The position numbers were made by a program, and so were the translations under genes. A DNA stretch of 64,000 bases from Bacteroides intestinalis (GTDB taxonomy: Bacteria; Bacteroidota; Bacteroidia; Bacteroidales; Bacteroidaceae), in the NCBI RefSeq assembly GCF_003464595.1, contig NZ_QRZF01000019.1, positions 1-64,000 on the forward strand. Direction: 5' to 3'. Shown piece by piece: positions 7,811 to 17,064 of this stretch. The notes beneath the pieces were generated by a model that ran no database searches, was not told the DNA's origin, and saw nothing but the letters and a program-made list of their open reading frames with translations. The number at the start of each line of letters is the position of its first letter. Position 1 is the first letter of the stretch.

Positions 7811-9415
7811 ATGATAAAGTTTAGAAATAGTATCAGGATGATTGCAATGGCGGTTTTAATTCCGGCTATCTTCTTCTCATGCATTGGCGAGGAGATGATG
7901 ACATGTGGGAAGCAGATTGTTGTGCAACGTATCGGGGAGGGTGGAACCGGTACCCGTGGTACGGTTATTTCTTCAAATACTGACCTGAAAGGAGAAGCAT
8001 TTGGTTTCTTTGCTTCCCTGACGCCCAGTTCATCTGCTTCGCAGGCATACTTCAATGCAAGTGCCATAGTGAATACCGATCTGACGGCAACGATATCGCC
8101 GGAACAATACTGGCCGGGTATGCTGGGAGCGAGCATGAAATTCTTCTCGTGGTATCCGTATAATGGTACAAATGCACCAACAACTACTTTCTCTAATCCT
8201 GAACAAATGGTGCTGGACTATACGGTAGATGCATCTGCGAGTGCTCATGTTGATGTACTGGCAGCCATATCGACACCGGTATGGGGCCAGGATGTGAGTA
8301 TACATTTTTATCATACACTGACCAAAGTGACTTTTACGTTTAAAAAGAAAGCCCCGGTACCCGATGAGGTGATAATCGAAAAAATAGAGTTCCGTGATGT
8401 TGGGAAGAGTGGTAAGCTTACCGTGACTGACATTCCGGCTGCCACTACGGAAAATGCTAAACCTGCCTTTGTGTGGAGCGGTGTCACCACCGGGAATATT
8501 GCTTCTGTGCTCAGCAATAACAACACGGTAACCGAAGATGCTACCCTGATGGGGGACACCTTTCTCATGTTGCCGTCTGATTTATCATCTGCTACGGCTA
8601 AAATTGTTGTTACGACTAACTTTGGGGAGCGGGAGTTTCTATTTAAAGATATTGTTAATACTAATCCGCATTCGTGGGAATCAGGTGAATATATCAATTA
8701 CAATATTACGATATCAAACGAGAACTATCAGATCTCTGCCACTCCTCTTGCATGGACAGATAGACCGGTGAATGTGATTTTTGACGGACAGTACTATCTC
8801 AAGCTGTCACAGACTAAAGTGTTGACGGCGGCAAACGCTGTAACGGTGGATATAGAAGCTAAAACGAATTATGATGCGAATCCGAATACGGGGTATCCGG
8901 TCGGGGCAATACTGGATAAAAATGGAATGGATTCGTGGGCGACGGTCACAATGACTCAAACATCTTCTTCTGGTGGCGTATATACCTATAATGTTAATGT
9001 TGTGATGCCTAAATTTGAAGCAGCAGATGGAGTCGAACGCGAGACGAGGTTCTATATTGACGCAGGTAACTTGCATCATCGGATACTTCTGCATCAGTGG
9101 GGTGGAGATGGGGTATGGATGACTGAGGAAGTGCACCTGGACAGTAATGATGCCGGAACTGGAATTATGCAGCGCCGTAAGCTCGTTTTTACTTCTGGTA
9201 GTCCGGGAACGTGGGAGTGGAAGATTGACGGGGTAAAGGATAATGATAAAATTTTACTCAATAGTGAAACGATGGTCGGCGCAAGTGGTGTGAGTGGTGA
9301 AGCGGTATATTTTTATTTTACGGCTAATGCAATATCCGGTAAGACGGCTACGCTTACATTGGTTAATACGAATGGGGATAATCCACCCAAAACTGTAATA
9401 TTAACTGTGCCATAG
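7811..9415 (+). CDS. fimbrillin-family (Mfa-like) accessory subunit lipoprotein
   Basis: A 534-residue lipoprotein with lipobox FFSC (Cys24). The region from about residue 40 to 310 has the fimbrillin-like layout: GTRGTVISSNTDLKGEAFGF, then YWPGMLGASMKFFSWYPY, then VSIHFYHTLTKVTFTFKKK, and a paired C-terminal block around WESGEYINYNITIS. This matches the Mfa-like fimbrillin family. The C-terminal 200 residues are an added beta-rich domain without a recognised motif. The Arg in GTRGTV is a plausible maturation site. Its stop codon overlaps by one base a possible GTG start of the next gene, so the pair is probably co-translated. Likely part of the fimbrial tip. Confidence 0.75.
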   Translation: MIKFRNSIRMIAMAVLIPAIFFSCIGEEMMTCGKQIVVQRIGEGGTGTRGTVISSNTDLKGEAFGFFASLTPSSSASQAYFNASAIVNTDLTATISPEQYWPGMLGASMKFFSWYPYNGTNAPTTTFSNPEQMVLDYTVDASASAHVDVLAAISTPVWGQDVSIHFYHTLTKVTFTFKKKAPVPDEVIIEKIEFRDVGKSGKLTVTDIPAATTENAKPAFVWSGVTTGNIASVLSNNNTVTEDATLMGDTFLMLPSDLSSATAKIVVTTNFGEREFLFKDIVNTNPHSWESGEYINYNITISNENYQISATPLAWTDRPVNVIFDGQYYLKLSQTKVLTAANAVTVDIEAKTNYDANPNTGYPVGAILDKNGMDSWATVTMTQTSSSGGVYTYNVNVVMPKFEAADGVERETRFYIDAGNLHHRILLHQWGGDGVWMTEEVHLDSNDAGTGIMQRRKLVFTSGSPGTWEWKIDGVKDNDKILLNSETMVGASGVSGEAVYFYFTANAISGKTATLTLVNTNGDNPPKTVILTVP

Positions 9416-9453
9416 TGGTGGATAACATATTGTTTAAGAAAGGAAATGAATAC

Positions 9454-12400
9454 ATGAAATATAGGATTTCAAGATTTAAAAAGAACTATCTCTTGTTGAT
9501 ACTAATGGCAGCTATATGGCTGGCAGGATGTGTGCAGGAGGAGTTTAGTATAGCACCACCTCCAACGACGGAGAACGGCATCCGGTTTACCCTGACAGTT
9601 CCCGATGTAGGTATCCCGTCCGTATCTTCGCGTACAATGTCTGGAGTAGGGGCTGCAAAGAAGGAAGATGAGGTGAAAACCGTAGATATTCTTGTTTTCG
9701 ATACGTCGAAATCGCCGTCGGTATTTCTGGAATGGGTAGAGGGGACAGGGGTCACACAGGATTTAGCCAATAATATTTCCACAGTGGATTTCTCTGCCAT
9801 ACTTTCTCCTACAGTTTCATCGGCTTGCATTGCGATTGTGGCTAACAAACAGCTTGGTAGTATTGTGTCGGGTTTTGTGAAGGGGACGACTAGCAAAGCA
9901 GAGGTATTGAAGGCGATAACTCATACTTCAACCGGTGAATGGCCGGCTGATGGATTAACTCCTGATGGTTATGCACCGATTCCTATGTATGGGGAGAAAG
10001 AAGTGACGAAACTTGGTCCTTCAATGGAGCCAATAACCGGTATCAGTATGACGCGCATGCTGGCGCGTATCGACATTCGTAATTCAGCGTCCAACTTTAC
10101 GGTGGAGGAGGTGTATCTGGCTAATTACAATACGACCGGATATGTTGCTCCGGCTTGGGATGCAAACGGGCAAATTATTGTTTCTGCAGCCGATGATGCT
10201 CTGAATATTCCGGCAAACAGTGGTAAGCAGACGCAAGAGTCTCTTATATTAAGCTATTCTGTGGATGGCAATACGCCATACGATGGGGAGATTTATACGT
10301 TTGAGGCTCCTGCGGCGGTAGATGCCGGCAGTGCATCGCAAGATGGTGCTGCCAGTCGTAAGGAGGCTGTTTGCCTGATAGTGAAGGGAAATATTGATAA
10401 TGGCGAATCTACCTTTTACCGGGTGGATTTCACCAAGACTGGAGAGGTAGGTGAACAGGTAGAGTATTTACCTTTGAAGCGGAACTATAAATATATTGTA
10501 AGTATTACAAAGGCTTTGGGTGCCGGTTATGAAAGTATTGGCGATGCGTTGAATTCTTATACGGTCATGTCTAACTTGAAAATCCGATTAATACACTATA
10601 ATAGAGACAAGGTGAAGGATGTAGTCTACAATGGGCAGTATATGCTCGGAGTGGGCGAGTCGGAGGTGGGTGTAACCCAATACCAGAATAACAGTTATGC
10701 TATAGATATTTTCACTGATAGTCCCGATGGCTGGAAGGCTTCCATTACAGAGGGGAGTGACTGGCTTGGTTTTAGTGACGGAGCAGCAACGGCATCGGGT
10801 ATAGCGAATGATGACACGCAGCTTATGCTACGGATTCCTTATTTTAATAATGGAACTATCGGAATCACTCGTACTGCGACTGTTACACTGACAGCAGGAC
10901 GATTGACTCATGAGATTAAAGTAATACAGGAAGTAATAGACCCGGGGATTATTAAATTTGTGGATGCATACGGAAATGTATTGGAAAACGGCCTCTTCTT
11001 CCCGATTAGAAATCCTGACGGCGATGATCTTCCCATTGAACCGCAGACAGTGTATGTGATGTTTTCTATGGATAAAATAAATGTCTATCTTCAGGAGACT
11101 GTTAATGAAGGGACTGTTCAGTACGCTGCCGGTGGCCTGATTCCGGAATTGGAAAGAGATAACTCTAAAACATTCAGAGACAGGGTACAAGCATTTACGG
11201 TACAACTGAATCCGAGAAGAGTGGGAGATGGTAGTACTGTAAATGGCACTGGTTGGTGGTGGCGTCAAGATTACATGAAATTCAATCTGTTCGATAAGGA
11301 AGGGTACTTTACTCAGGTACAGTTTCCCATCAACCAGGGAGAATTGGAATTTTCAATCAGATTTTATCCTACTACTACCAATAGCCGTACCTATAAGATG
11401 TATTTGGGGGCGGAACAGTATGTGCAATTGTTTGTCAATAACAATTGGGAAATAATGGAGATAGAAGAACTTGATATCGTTGGTGATGATGGAACCGGGT
11501 TGATCCGTCCTGATGCGGATAATGATATAATCGTAGGTACAAAAAATGCAGACGCCAAGATGTATCAACAATCCGTTGTTAGTGCAAATGATGATGGTAA
11601 AGGAAATGATATAGTAAACCGGGGATATGACTTCAGATTAAAACTTCATCCCGGCAAATGGAAAGAAGGGAAGAGTGGAACAATAAGAATTACGTTCAGA
11701 AACGTGATGCATACTGTCAGTGATTCATATTATCCGTTCTACCGTACGATTGACTTGCAAATGGTGTCTGAGGTTAAGTCTTACACCAGTGTTGGGCAAC
11801 CTCTTTTTTACCTTTATCCGCTTCGGTTCGATAATAGAAAATACTATACGGAAGATGCCAGTAGGGGACGTCAGGCAAACGCTACCGATGCAGAAACAAT
11901 ATGCAAGAATATAGGTGATGGCTGGCGTTTGCCTACTGCCAGTGAATTGCTGATGTCGTATGTCTATGAGAATGCATTGGGAGGTAATGCATTGGATGGC
12001 AGTTATTATAACAGCCAGAATATATATGGTTGGTATCATAACTGGACTGGTAACTATTGGTCTTCATCCTACTATACAGCTGCAGGTTCGGCTACAAGAT
12101 TCTCGTTAGAACTTTCGACAGGCTTTCCGTATTCTGAGTCTGTCAGTGACAATAAATATTTCCGTTGTGTAAGAGATAATAGCAAGAGTGGAACGAAGTA
12201 TCCTTATCTTATCAAATCTACTGAAGGAGTTACTGTTGTTTCCCGCGATGCTAATGGAGGTGCGGATTCTTCGGTATTGCTCAGTTCTGGTGAAAGTCCT
12301 GCTACGACGAATAAGGTTGCCCCGAAATTTCAAATAGAAAATACCAGTAGTACTGGTAAGACTTGGGAGCAAGCAAGGGATATATGTGCGGGTAAAGGAA

Positions 12401-12666
12401 ATAACTGGCGTTTGCCCACCCAGCGTGAGATGTATTTGGCTCTCAGTTTAGGAGCTTCGGTTTTAAGTAATAATAATCAGGGATTTGGTAGTTCAACTAC
12501 CTGGACTGGAAATGGTTTTCAAGAAATTAGCGGTGTACACTGGACTTTAACTGATCGTGATGGTAATTATTGGTTAGTTGGAGAAAATAGTGCTGTATTT
12601 GGTGCATGGCCCCAAGGTGGTGCGGCAACCTGGGCACGTTACCGTTGTGTGAGAACAGTGGAGTAG
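9454..12666 (+). CDS. large fimbrial tip-like lipoprotein with two FISUMP-type domains
   Basis: Start set at ATG 9454, preceded by AAGGAAATGAA and giving a lipoprotein signal with lipobox LAGC. A GTG at 9415 overlapping the previous stop is the alternative. About 1070 residues. The N-terminal third is fimbrillin-like (VKTVDILVFDTSK, ITGISMTRMLARIDI). A BACON-like region follows (SDWLGFSDG to HEIKVIQ). The C-terminal third holds two copies of a C-type-lectin-like FISUMP/DUF1566 block: WRLPTASE to FRCVRD (about residues 822-902) and WRLPTQRE to YRCVRT (about 983-1063). As the last and largest gene of the operon with an adhesin-type fold, it is the best candidate for the tip adhesin. Ligand unknown. 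Confidence 0.75.
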   Translation: MKYRISRFKKNYLLLILMAAIWLAGCVQEEFSIAPPPTTENGIRFTLTVPDVGIPSVSSRTMSGVGAAKKEDEVKTVDILVFDTSKSPSVFLEWVEGTGVTQDLANNISTVDFSAILSPTVSSACIAIVANKQLGSIVSGFVKGTTSKAEVLKAITHTSTGEWPADGLTPDGYAPIPMYGEKEVTKLGPSMEPITGISMTRMLARIDIRNSASNFTVEEVYLANYNTTGYVAPAWDANGQIIVSAADDALNIPANSGKQTQESLILSYSVDGNTPYDGEIYTFEAPAAVDAGSASQDGAASRKEAVCLIVKGNIDNGESTFYRVDFTKTGEVGEQVEYLPLKRNYKYIVSITKALGAGYESIGDALNSYTVMSNLKIRLIHYNRDKVKDVVYNGQYMLGVGESEVGVTQYQNNSYAIDIFTDSPDGWKASITEGSDWLGFSDGAATASGIANDDTQLMLRIPYFNNGTIGITRTATVTLTAGRLTHEIKVIQEVIDPGIIKFVDAYGNVLENGLFFPIRNPDGDDLPIEPQTVYVMFSMDKINVYLQETVNEGTVQYAAGGLIPELERDNSKTFRDRVQAFTVQLNPRRVGDGSTVNGTGWWWRQDYMKFNLFDKEGYFTQVQFPINQGELEFSIRFYPTTTNSRTYKMYLGAEQYVQLFVNNNWEIMEIEELDIVGDDGTGLIRPDADNDIIVGTKNADAKMYQQSVVSANDDGKGNDIVNRGYDFRLKLHPGKWKEGKSGTIRITFRNVMHTVSDSYYPFYRTIDLQMVSEVKSYTSVGQPLFYLYPLRFDNRKYYTEDASRGRQANATDAETICKNIGDGWRLPTASELLMSYVYENALGGNALDGSYYNSQNIYGWYHNWTGNYWSSSYYTAAGSATRFSLELSTGFPYSESVSDNKYFRCVRDNSKSGTKYPYLIKSTEGVTVVSRDANGGADSSVLLSSGESPATTNKVAPKFQIENTSSTGKTWEQARDICAGKGNNWRLPTQREMYLALSLGASVLSNNNQGFGSSTTWTGNGFQEISGVHWTLTDRDGNYWLVGENSAVFGAWPQGGAATWARYRCVRTVE

Positions 12667-12687
12667 GGTTTTGAATGAGTGTCTTAT

Positions 12688-12739
12688 AAAAAGAACTGTA
12701 TCAGAATGGTTTCAACGCCATTCTGATACAGTTCTTTTT
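12688..12739. terminator. bidirectional rho-independent terminator
   Basis: A long near-perfect inverted repeat: AAAAAGAACTGTATCAGAATGG (12688-12709) pairs with its complement at 12718-12739 around a short TTTCAACG loop, with A and T runs on both sides. It sits between the convergent end of fimbrial operon 1 (stop at 12666) and the stop codon of the HTH regulator gene (12738), and could stop transcription from either side. Confidence 0.9.
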
Positions 12740-13700
12740 ATAGCATATCAATAATGTTTCTCTGTTTCTCCAGAAACGCTATTCGTTGCGCTTCTCCGCT
12801 GCCCGAAATCAGAGTAGAGTGCCTTTTCAAAGATTGTATCCAGTTTTTCTGCATCTGGCAAATCTGTGGGCTTTGTGAATCCATGGAGTTGATAGAGTAT
12901 ACTCTGAATAGGCTAATCTGAAAATCTTTTCTGCCAAGATAACTATATGTTGCTTCAAAGTCAATGTTTGACAGGTAGATATATAACTCATGCCCTTCAC
13001 TGAATTCTCCTTTGATCGATAAATTCTCCAGGTCGGTTAGCAAGTGCTGTAACTCATTCTTGAGACACAAAACATCTGATGTGGATATTAAGTTTAATCC
13101 GGCAAAGTATTTTATCTCTTTCACGAAAGATTGGAAGATATTACTATCCCATATAAAATAGGCCTTTCCTACTTTCCTGATATTTTCACTCAACTTTTTA
13201 TGGGCAGTGACTATCTTCTCAGGTACCTGCATGTCGCTCAGGGAATTAGGGGTCTTCATTTTCCCATTCTGATATATCCATCGGCTTATCCGGAACTTGG
13301 AAAGATATTCATAGGATGAATAAAGAGTGAAAGGTATGGTACCGGTGGCGGAATATAGCTCACTGTTCTGATCTTCGTTTACAAGATGGAATATCCGTAG
13401 GTAGCGTTCCACGATTTCATGATAGCTTTCTATCAGGCTGGGTGAATGCAGTAAATTCAAGTCAAAAGTGACCCGATTGGATAGATGATTCCCTATAATC
13501 TGGTCAATGGAAATGCCCAGATTATGAGAAATGATGGCTATTTCATCAAAGGTGAATGCGACTTCTCCACGCAATCTGCGATAGACTGCTTCCTTTCCCA
13601 TGTATAATGTATCTGTCAGATAATTGGCTAGATTATGACCTTTGGGAATTCTCTCTTTCATCTTGTTAATCAGCTCTTTTACAATGTAATTCTTTGTCAT
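12738..13700 (-). CDS. HTH transcriptional regulator, paralogue 1
   Basis: A 320-residue cytoplasmic protein. An N-terminal Xre/BetR-like helix-turn-helix lies at about residues 28-68 (GKEAVYRRLRGEVAFTFDEI, then AIISHNLGISIDQIIG). A long, mostly helical C-terminal region follows with no recognised ligand motif. It is collinear with the 319-residue protein encoded upstream on the same strand; both end with a SLK(R/K)xSTLIS motif and an arginine/glutamine-rich helix. A perfect -7 box for this gene is at 13757-13764. It is convergent with fimbrial operon 1 and shares its terminator. Regulation of the fimbriae is a guess from proximity. Confidence 0.75.
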   Translation of the reverse strand: MTKNYIVKELINKMKERIPKGHNLANYLTDTLYMGKEAVYRRLRGEVAFTFDEIAIISHNLGISIDQIIGNHLSNRVTFDLNLLHSPSLIESYHEIVERYLRIFHLVNEDQNSELYSATGTIPFTLYSSYEYLSKFRISRWIYQNGKMKTPNSLSDMQVPEKIVTAHKKLSENIRKVGKAYFIWDSNIFQSFVKEIKYFAGLNLISTSDVLCLKNELQHLLTDLENLSIKGEFSEGHELYIYLSNIDFEATYSYLGRKDFQISLFRVYSINSMDSQSPQICQMQKNWIQSLKRHSTLISGSGEAQRIAFLEKQRNIIDML

Positions 13701-13756
13701 AGCCTTCTACTTTTTTGTTAATAATCAAATGTCATAGGACGTTTTTGTGACATATG

Positions 13757-13764
13757 CAAATATA
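13757..13764 (-). promoter_or_regulatory. -7 box for the 12738-13700 regulator
   Basis: Minus-strand TATATTTG, a perfect TAnnTTTG Bacteroides -7 element 56 bases before the start codon. No clear -33 TTTG was found at the usual distance. Confidence 0.6.
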
Positions 13765-13941
13765 GAGCTTGTAACTGGAACTTTAGTGTATTATATCATG
13801 TGTGGAAAATAGGATTATTTTCTATTTGAAAAGAATGAAATAAGAAATAGTTGAACTGTGAAAAAAAAGAGATAGGATACCTATCTCTTTTCGAAAATGG
13901 ATAAATATAATTAGGTTTATTTCAGTAATCGGAATAGTATG

Positions 13942-14901
13942 TTACAATATACTTACGATTTCTCGTTGTTGTTTGAAAAACTGAATACGCTGCATTTCAC
14001 CGCTTTCGGATATCAGAGTCGAGAACTTTTTCAATGATTGAATCCATTCCTTCAATCCACGGAACATCTCTTGATCTTGTGTGGTAATGGAGTTAATGGA
14101 ATAAATGCGGATCAGGCTAAGTTGCGTGGAACTTGTGCCCAAGTAACTATAGGTTGCTTCAAAATTAATATTCGAAATATAAATCTTGACGTCATTGCCT
14201 GCTTTGCTTTTCCCACGTGCAGAGAGCTCTTCCATTTCATCTATTAATAAGAATAGTTCTTCTTTAAGCGTATCCTTATCTTCATCGGTAATAAGATGGA
14301 TACTGCAAAAATACTGGATGTCATTAACGAGGTGGCTGAATATCATGTTATCCCAGATATAGTCTACAGAATGAATATGAGATACCAAGTCACTGTATTC
14401 CTTTTGCTTCTCCACCATTTTTTGCGGAATTTCCATTTCCTCGAAATGTTTGCATTTGATATTTTCATTTTGGTACATCCATTTGAATAATCGGAATTTG
14501 GAGAGCATATTATACTTTAGTGAAAGGGTTTGGGGGATAATGTTGGATGAAGTTCCTATTTCCGAGTTTTCGTCTTCTTTCACTGAATGAAACAGGTCTA
14601 CCTGTTTTTCCAAAATAGAGTAGTAGGCTTCGAAAGGTTTGTCGCTGCTTACTATATTCATATCGAATACGGCATTATCGCGGAAACTTACGCCTATCAT
14701 CTTATCCAGTGATATACCCAGTTTCCTGGATATAACAGCAGCTTCGGCCAGTGTGAAAGGTACTTCACCTCTGAGCCGGCGGTATATAGCTTCTTTGCCT
14801 ATATAAAGAATGTCCATTAAAGCATTGGCAAGGTTGTCTTTGGCTGGGAGTTTCTCTTTGACGGCATTAACTAGTCCTGTGTTTAACTCGTTTGTTATCA
14901 T
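13942..14901 (-). CDS. HTH transcriptional regulator, paralogue 2
   Basis: A 319-residue paralogue of the preceding regulator, in tandem on the same strand. The N-terminal helix-turn-helix has the same layout (IGKEAIYRRLRGEVPFTLAE, then AAVISRKLGISLDKMIG), and the C-terminal half shares NINFEATYSYLG and IQSLKKFSTLIS. Conservation is high in the DNA-binding helix and lower in the middle, suggesting similar DNA targets but different inputs. A 241-base gap with its own promoter separates the two genes, so they are probably transcribed separately. The pair looks like an old tandem duplication. No enzymatic residues are seen, and the link to the fimbrial operon is unproven. Confidence 0.75.
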   Translation of the reverse strand: MITNELNTGLVNAVKEKLPAKDNLANALMDILYIGKEAIYRRLRGEVPFTLAEAAVISRKLGISLDKMIGVSFRDNAVFDMNIVSSDKPFEAYYSILEKQVDLFHSVKEDENSEIGTSSNIIPQTLSLKYNMLSKFRLFKWMYQNENIKCKHFEEMEIPQKMVEKQKEYSDLVSHIHSVDYIWDNMIFSHLVNDIQYFCSIHLITDEDKDTLKEELFLLIDEMEELSARGKSKAGNDVKIYISNINFEATYSYLGTSSTQLSLIRIYSINSITTQDQEMFRGLKEWIQSLKKFSTLISESGEMQRIQFFKQQREIVSIL

Positions 14902-15077
14902 AATCAGTGTGAGTTGGAGGTTTGTCTATTATCTATTTAACACTTTTGGCGGGCTACTTGTTTCGATAATCGTAACATTTCTTTTTTGAGGTACCCTATT
15001 TCCGAAAAAAGAGTTTGGGTGAATAGGGAGCATCATACATAGAAAGTCTGGAAGCTTGATCTTTCTTTTTCTTGCCA

Positions 15078-15107
15078 CAAAAGTATATGCATTCTGGTGT
15101 AATTTTG
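15078..15107. promoter_or_regulatory. divergent -7 boxes between regulator 2 and the Ig-like gene
   Basis: Minus-strand TACTTTTG (15078-15085) could serve the regulator at 14901 with a leader of about 170 bases. Plus-strand TAATTTTG (15100-15107) lies 46 bases before the start at 15153. Both match TAnnTTTG exactly; neither has an obvious -33 TTTG. Confidence 0.5.
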
Positions 15108-15152
15108 TGGTGTAGTCTAAGAGACTGATATTACTAATTAAAAAGGAATAGA

Positions 15153-15608
15153 ATGGTGAGGAAAGATAGAAAAAAAATAGGGACTGAGTTGCATCATAAT
15201 AAGCAGGAAAGAAATGAGTATCCGGTAATCCTCGGAAAGAATGTTCCTGTTATTAAGGAGATATACGACCCGTTGACAGGTTTGCGTGACGGTACTATTA
15301 CTCCTAATGCTCCGGTAGTCATTACAGGTGAGAACCTGTGTCTGTCTTCACTTGGAACCATTTACCTGGGGCTTTCTCCCGTCTCCGATAAGGGCACATT
15401 GATACATGTTAAAAGAGTGTTTAAGTATACTGACACAGAGGTGTTGGTAATCCTGCCCACATTGGAGCCGGGAGAATATTCTCCGGTAATGATGATTCAC
15501 GCAGGCGGAAAGGTTGATTTTACCTATACCCTGCCAACCAGATTGAAGGTGCTTGATGAGAGATATGTAAGTCTCCTTGCCAGAAGGAGCTGTAGTGATT
15601 TGATATAA
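15153..15608 (+). CDS. small Ig/IPT-fold protein (DUF4469-like), no signal peptide
   Basis: A 151-residue protein with no signal peptide and a basic N-terminus (MVRKDRKKIG). Residues 40-135 have the strand order of an IPT/TIG or DUF4469 Ig-like domain: IYDPLTGLRDGTITPNAPVV, then ITGENLCL, then TDTEVLVILPTLEPGEYSPV. DUF4469 usually follows an N-terminal HU-like DNA-binding domain in Bacteroidales; that domain is absent here, so this may be a solo or truncated version. It stands alone between divergent regulator 2 and the convergent uxuA gene, with its own promoter and a strong terminator. Function unknown. Confidence 0.55.
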   Translation: MVRKDRKKIGTELHHNKQERNEYPVILGKNVPVIKEIYDPLTGLRDGTITPNAPVVITGENLCLSSLGTIYLGLSPVSDKGTLIHVKRVFKYTDTEVLVILPTLEPGEYSPVMMIHAGGKVDFTYTLPTRLKVLDERYVSLLARRSCSDLI

Positions 15609-15645
15609 GCTCTCTATTTGATTTAAGTTCTCTATGAAATGAGCG

Positions 15646-15697
15646 AAGGGTATGCCGGAGATTGTGCTTTTCTCCTTAGGCATACCCTTATTATTTT
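15646..15697 (+). terminator. rho-independent terminator
   Basis: AAGGGTATGCC (15646-15656) pairs with GGCATACCCTT (15679-15689), extended by inner GGAGA with TCTCC, followed by ATTATTTTATT. It ends the small Ig-like gene (stop at 15608) and lies just past the convergent uxuA stop. Confidence 0.85.
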
Positions 15698-15722
15698 ATT
15701 CTGAACTATGTGGTTTGGGAAT

Positions 15723-16898
15723 CTATTCTTTGAGGATAGATTTTGCTATACCCATTTCCAAACCTCTTAATTCTGCTAATCCGCGCAGGCGACCGATGCA
15801 GGAGTATCCCGGATTGGTTTTCTTCTTCAGGTCGTCTACCATCTGGTGTCCGTGGTCGGGACGCATAGGAATGGATACTTGTCTTTTTTGCTGTAATTCG
15901 AGAAAAGCTTTCATAACGTGGTACATGTCTACATCACCTTCCAGATGGTTAGCTTCGTAGAAATTACCTTCTGCATCGCGCTGTGTGCTGCGGAAGTGTA
16001 CGAAGTTAATGCGGTCACCGAACTGTTTCATCATACCTTCCAGATCGTTGGAACTGCTGACTCCGAGAGAGCCGGTACAGAGGCAAAGACCATTGCTCTT
16101 ATTAGGAACAGCGTCAATCAATGCTTGGAAATCGGCAGCACTGCTCATGATACGCGGCAATCCAAGGATAGAACAAGGAGGATCGTCCGGATGGATAACC
16201 AACTCTACACCGGCTTCATCGGCAACAGGAGTGATTTCTTGCAGGAAGTAAATCAGGTTGGCACGCAACTTTTTGGGAGTGATGTCTTTATAGCGATCAA
16301 GCTCTTGCTGGAATTGTTCCAGTGTGAAGCTCTCTTCCGAACCGGGTAGTCCGGCAATCATGTTGCGAACGAGTAGTTGCTTGTCGGCATCCGTCATTTG
16401 TTCGAAGCGGGCTTTTGCCTTAGCTTTTTCTTCGTCGGTGTAGTCGTTTTCAGCACCGGGACGCTTTAATAAGAAGAGGTCGAAAGCAATGAAAGCGGCA
16501 CGTTCGAAGCGCAGGGCGCGGCTACCATCAGGCAGTTCGTAAGCGAGATCGGTACGCGTCCAGTCCAGTACGGGCATGAAGTTGTAGGTTACGATGTTCA
16601 CGCCGCATTGGCCGAGGTTGCGCAGGCTTTCTTTATAGTTATCGATGTATTTCTGAAATTCTCCCGTTTGAGTCTTGATATGCTCGTGCACAGGCACACT
16701 TTCCACTACCGACCAGCGCAGACCGACAGCTTCGATCATTTCTTTGCGTTTCATGATCTCTTCTACTGTCCATACTTCGCCATTGGGGATGTGGTGCAGG
16801 GCGTTTACGATACCGGTTGCTCCGGCTTGTTTGATGTCCCACAGGCTGACCGGATCGTTAGGACCGTACCAGCGCCAGGTTTGTTCACATAATATCAT
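15723..16898 (-). CDS. uxuA: mannonate dehydratase UxuA
   Basis: Converts D-mannonate to 2-keto-3-deoxy-D-gluconate (EC 4.2.1.8), the last step of glucuronate breakdown before KDG kinase. Start chosen at 16898, giving [19 protein letters not shown], the usual UxuA N-terminus, and 391 residues, close to the roughly 394 of E. coli UxuA. An upstream ATG at 16958 would add 20 unrelated residues. Family motifs include [12 protein letters not shown], a His/Asp-rich metal-site region [27 protein letters not shown] and the C-terminal RPDHGHQM. It follows the uxuB-like gene on the same strand after 164 bases, which contain its own perfect -7 box and a 22-bp-period repeat array. It could therefore be regulated apart from uxuB. 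Confidence 0.93.
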   Translation of the reverse strand: MILCEQTWRWYGPNDPVSLWDIKQAGATGIVNALHHIPNGEVWTVEEIMKRKEMIEAVGLRWSVVESVPVHEHIKTQTGEFQKYIDNYKESLRNLGQCGVNIVTYNFMPVLDWTRTDLAYELPDGSRALRFERAAFIAFDLFLLKRPGAENDYTDEEKAKAKARFEQMTDADKQLLVRNMIAGLPGSEESFTLEQFQQELDRYKDITPKKLRANLIYFLQEITPVADEAGVELVIHPDDPPCSILGLPRIMSSAADFQALIDAVPNKSNGLCLCTGSLGVSSSNDLEGMMKQFGDRINFVHFRSTQRDAEGNFYEANHLEGDVDMYHVMKAFLELQQKRQVSIPMRPDHGHQMVDDLKKKTNPGYSCIGRLRGLAELRGLEMGIAKSILKE

Positions 16899-16955
16899 AA
16901 TGAATGGGCTTGATTTATAGATTTGTACTATGTTGATAAATAGATATTTATGAAG

Positions 16956-16963
16956 CAAATATA
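16956..16963 (-). promoter_or_regulatory. -7 box for uxuA
   Basis: Minus-strand TATATTTG, a perfect TAnnTTTG box 57 bases upstream of the uxuA start codon. It is immediately downstream, in the direction of transcription, of the 22-bp repeat array, whose units would occupy the -33 region and beyond. Confidence 0.65.
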
Positions 16964-16964
16964 G

Positions 16965-17064
16965 AACACTTGTGTTTTACGTGTACCACACAAGTGTTTG
17001 GGTTGAGCCATACAAGTGTTTCATTTGTACCACACAAGTGTTCCATATTCACTTTGTAAGTGTT
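16965..17064. repeat. 22-bp-period array upstream of uxuA
   Basis: ACAAGTGTT or a close variant starts at 16990, 17012, 17034 and 17056 (last copy GTAAGTGTT), an exact 22-base period or about two helical turns. Flanks are partly conserved (TACCAC before copies 1 and 3). An inverted copy, AACACTTGTGT, is at 16965-16975. Each core is a CAC-AA-GTG-type half-palindrome. The last unit covers the uxuB stop codon. Position next to a -7 box suggests binding sites for a regulator of uxuA. Confidence 0.75.

Noticed and set aside
15652..16349. Plus-strand frames opposite uxuA
   Set aside because: They lie entirely against a well-supported gene and show no recognisable domain.
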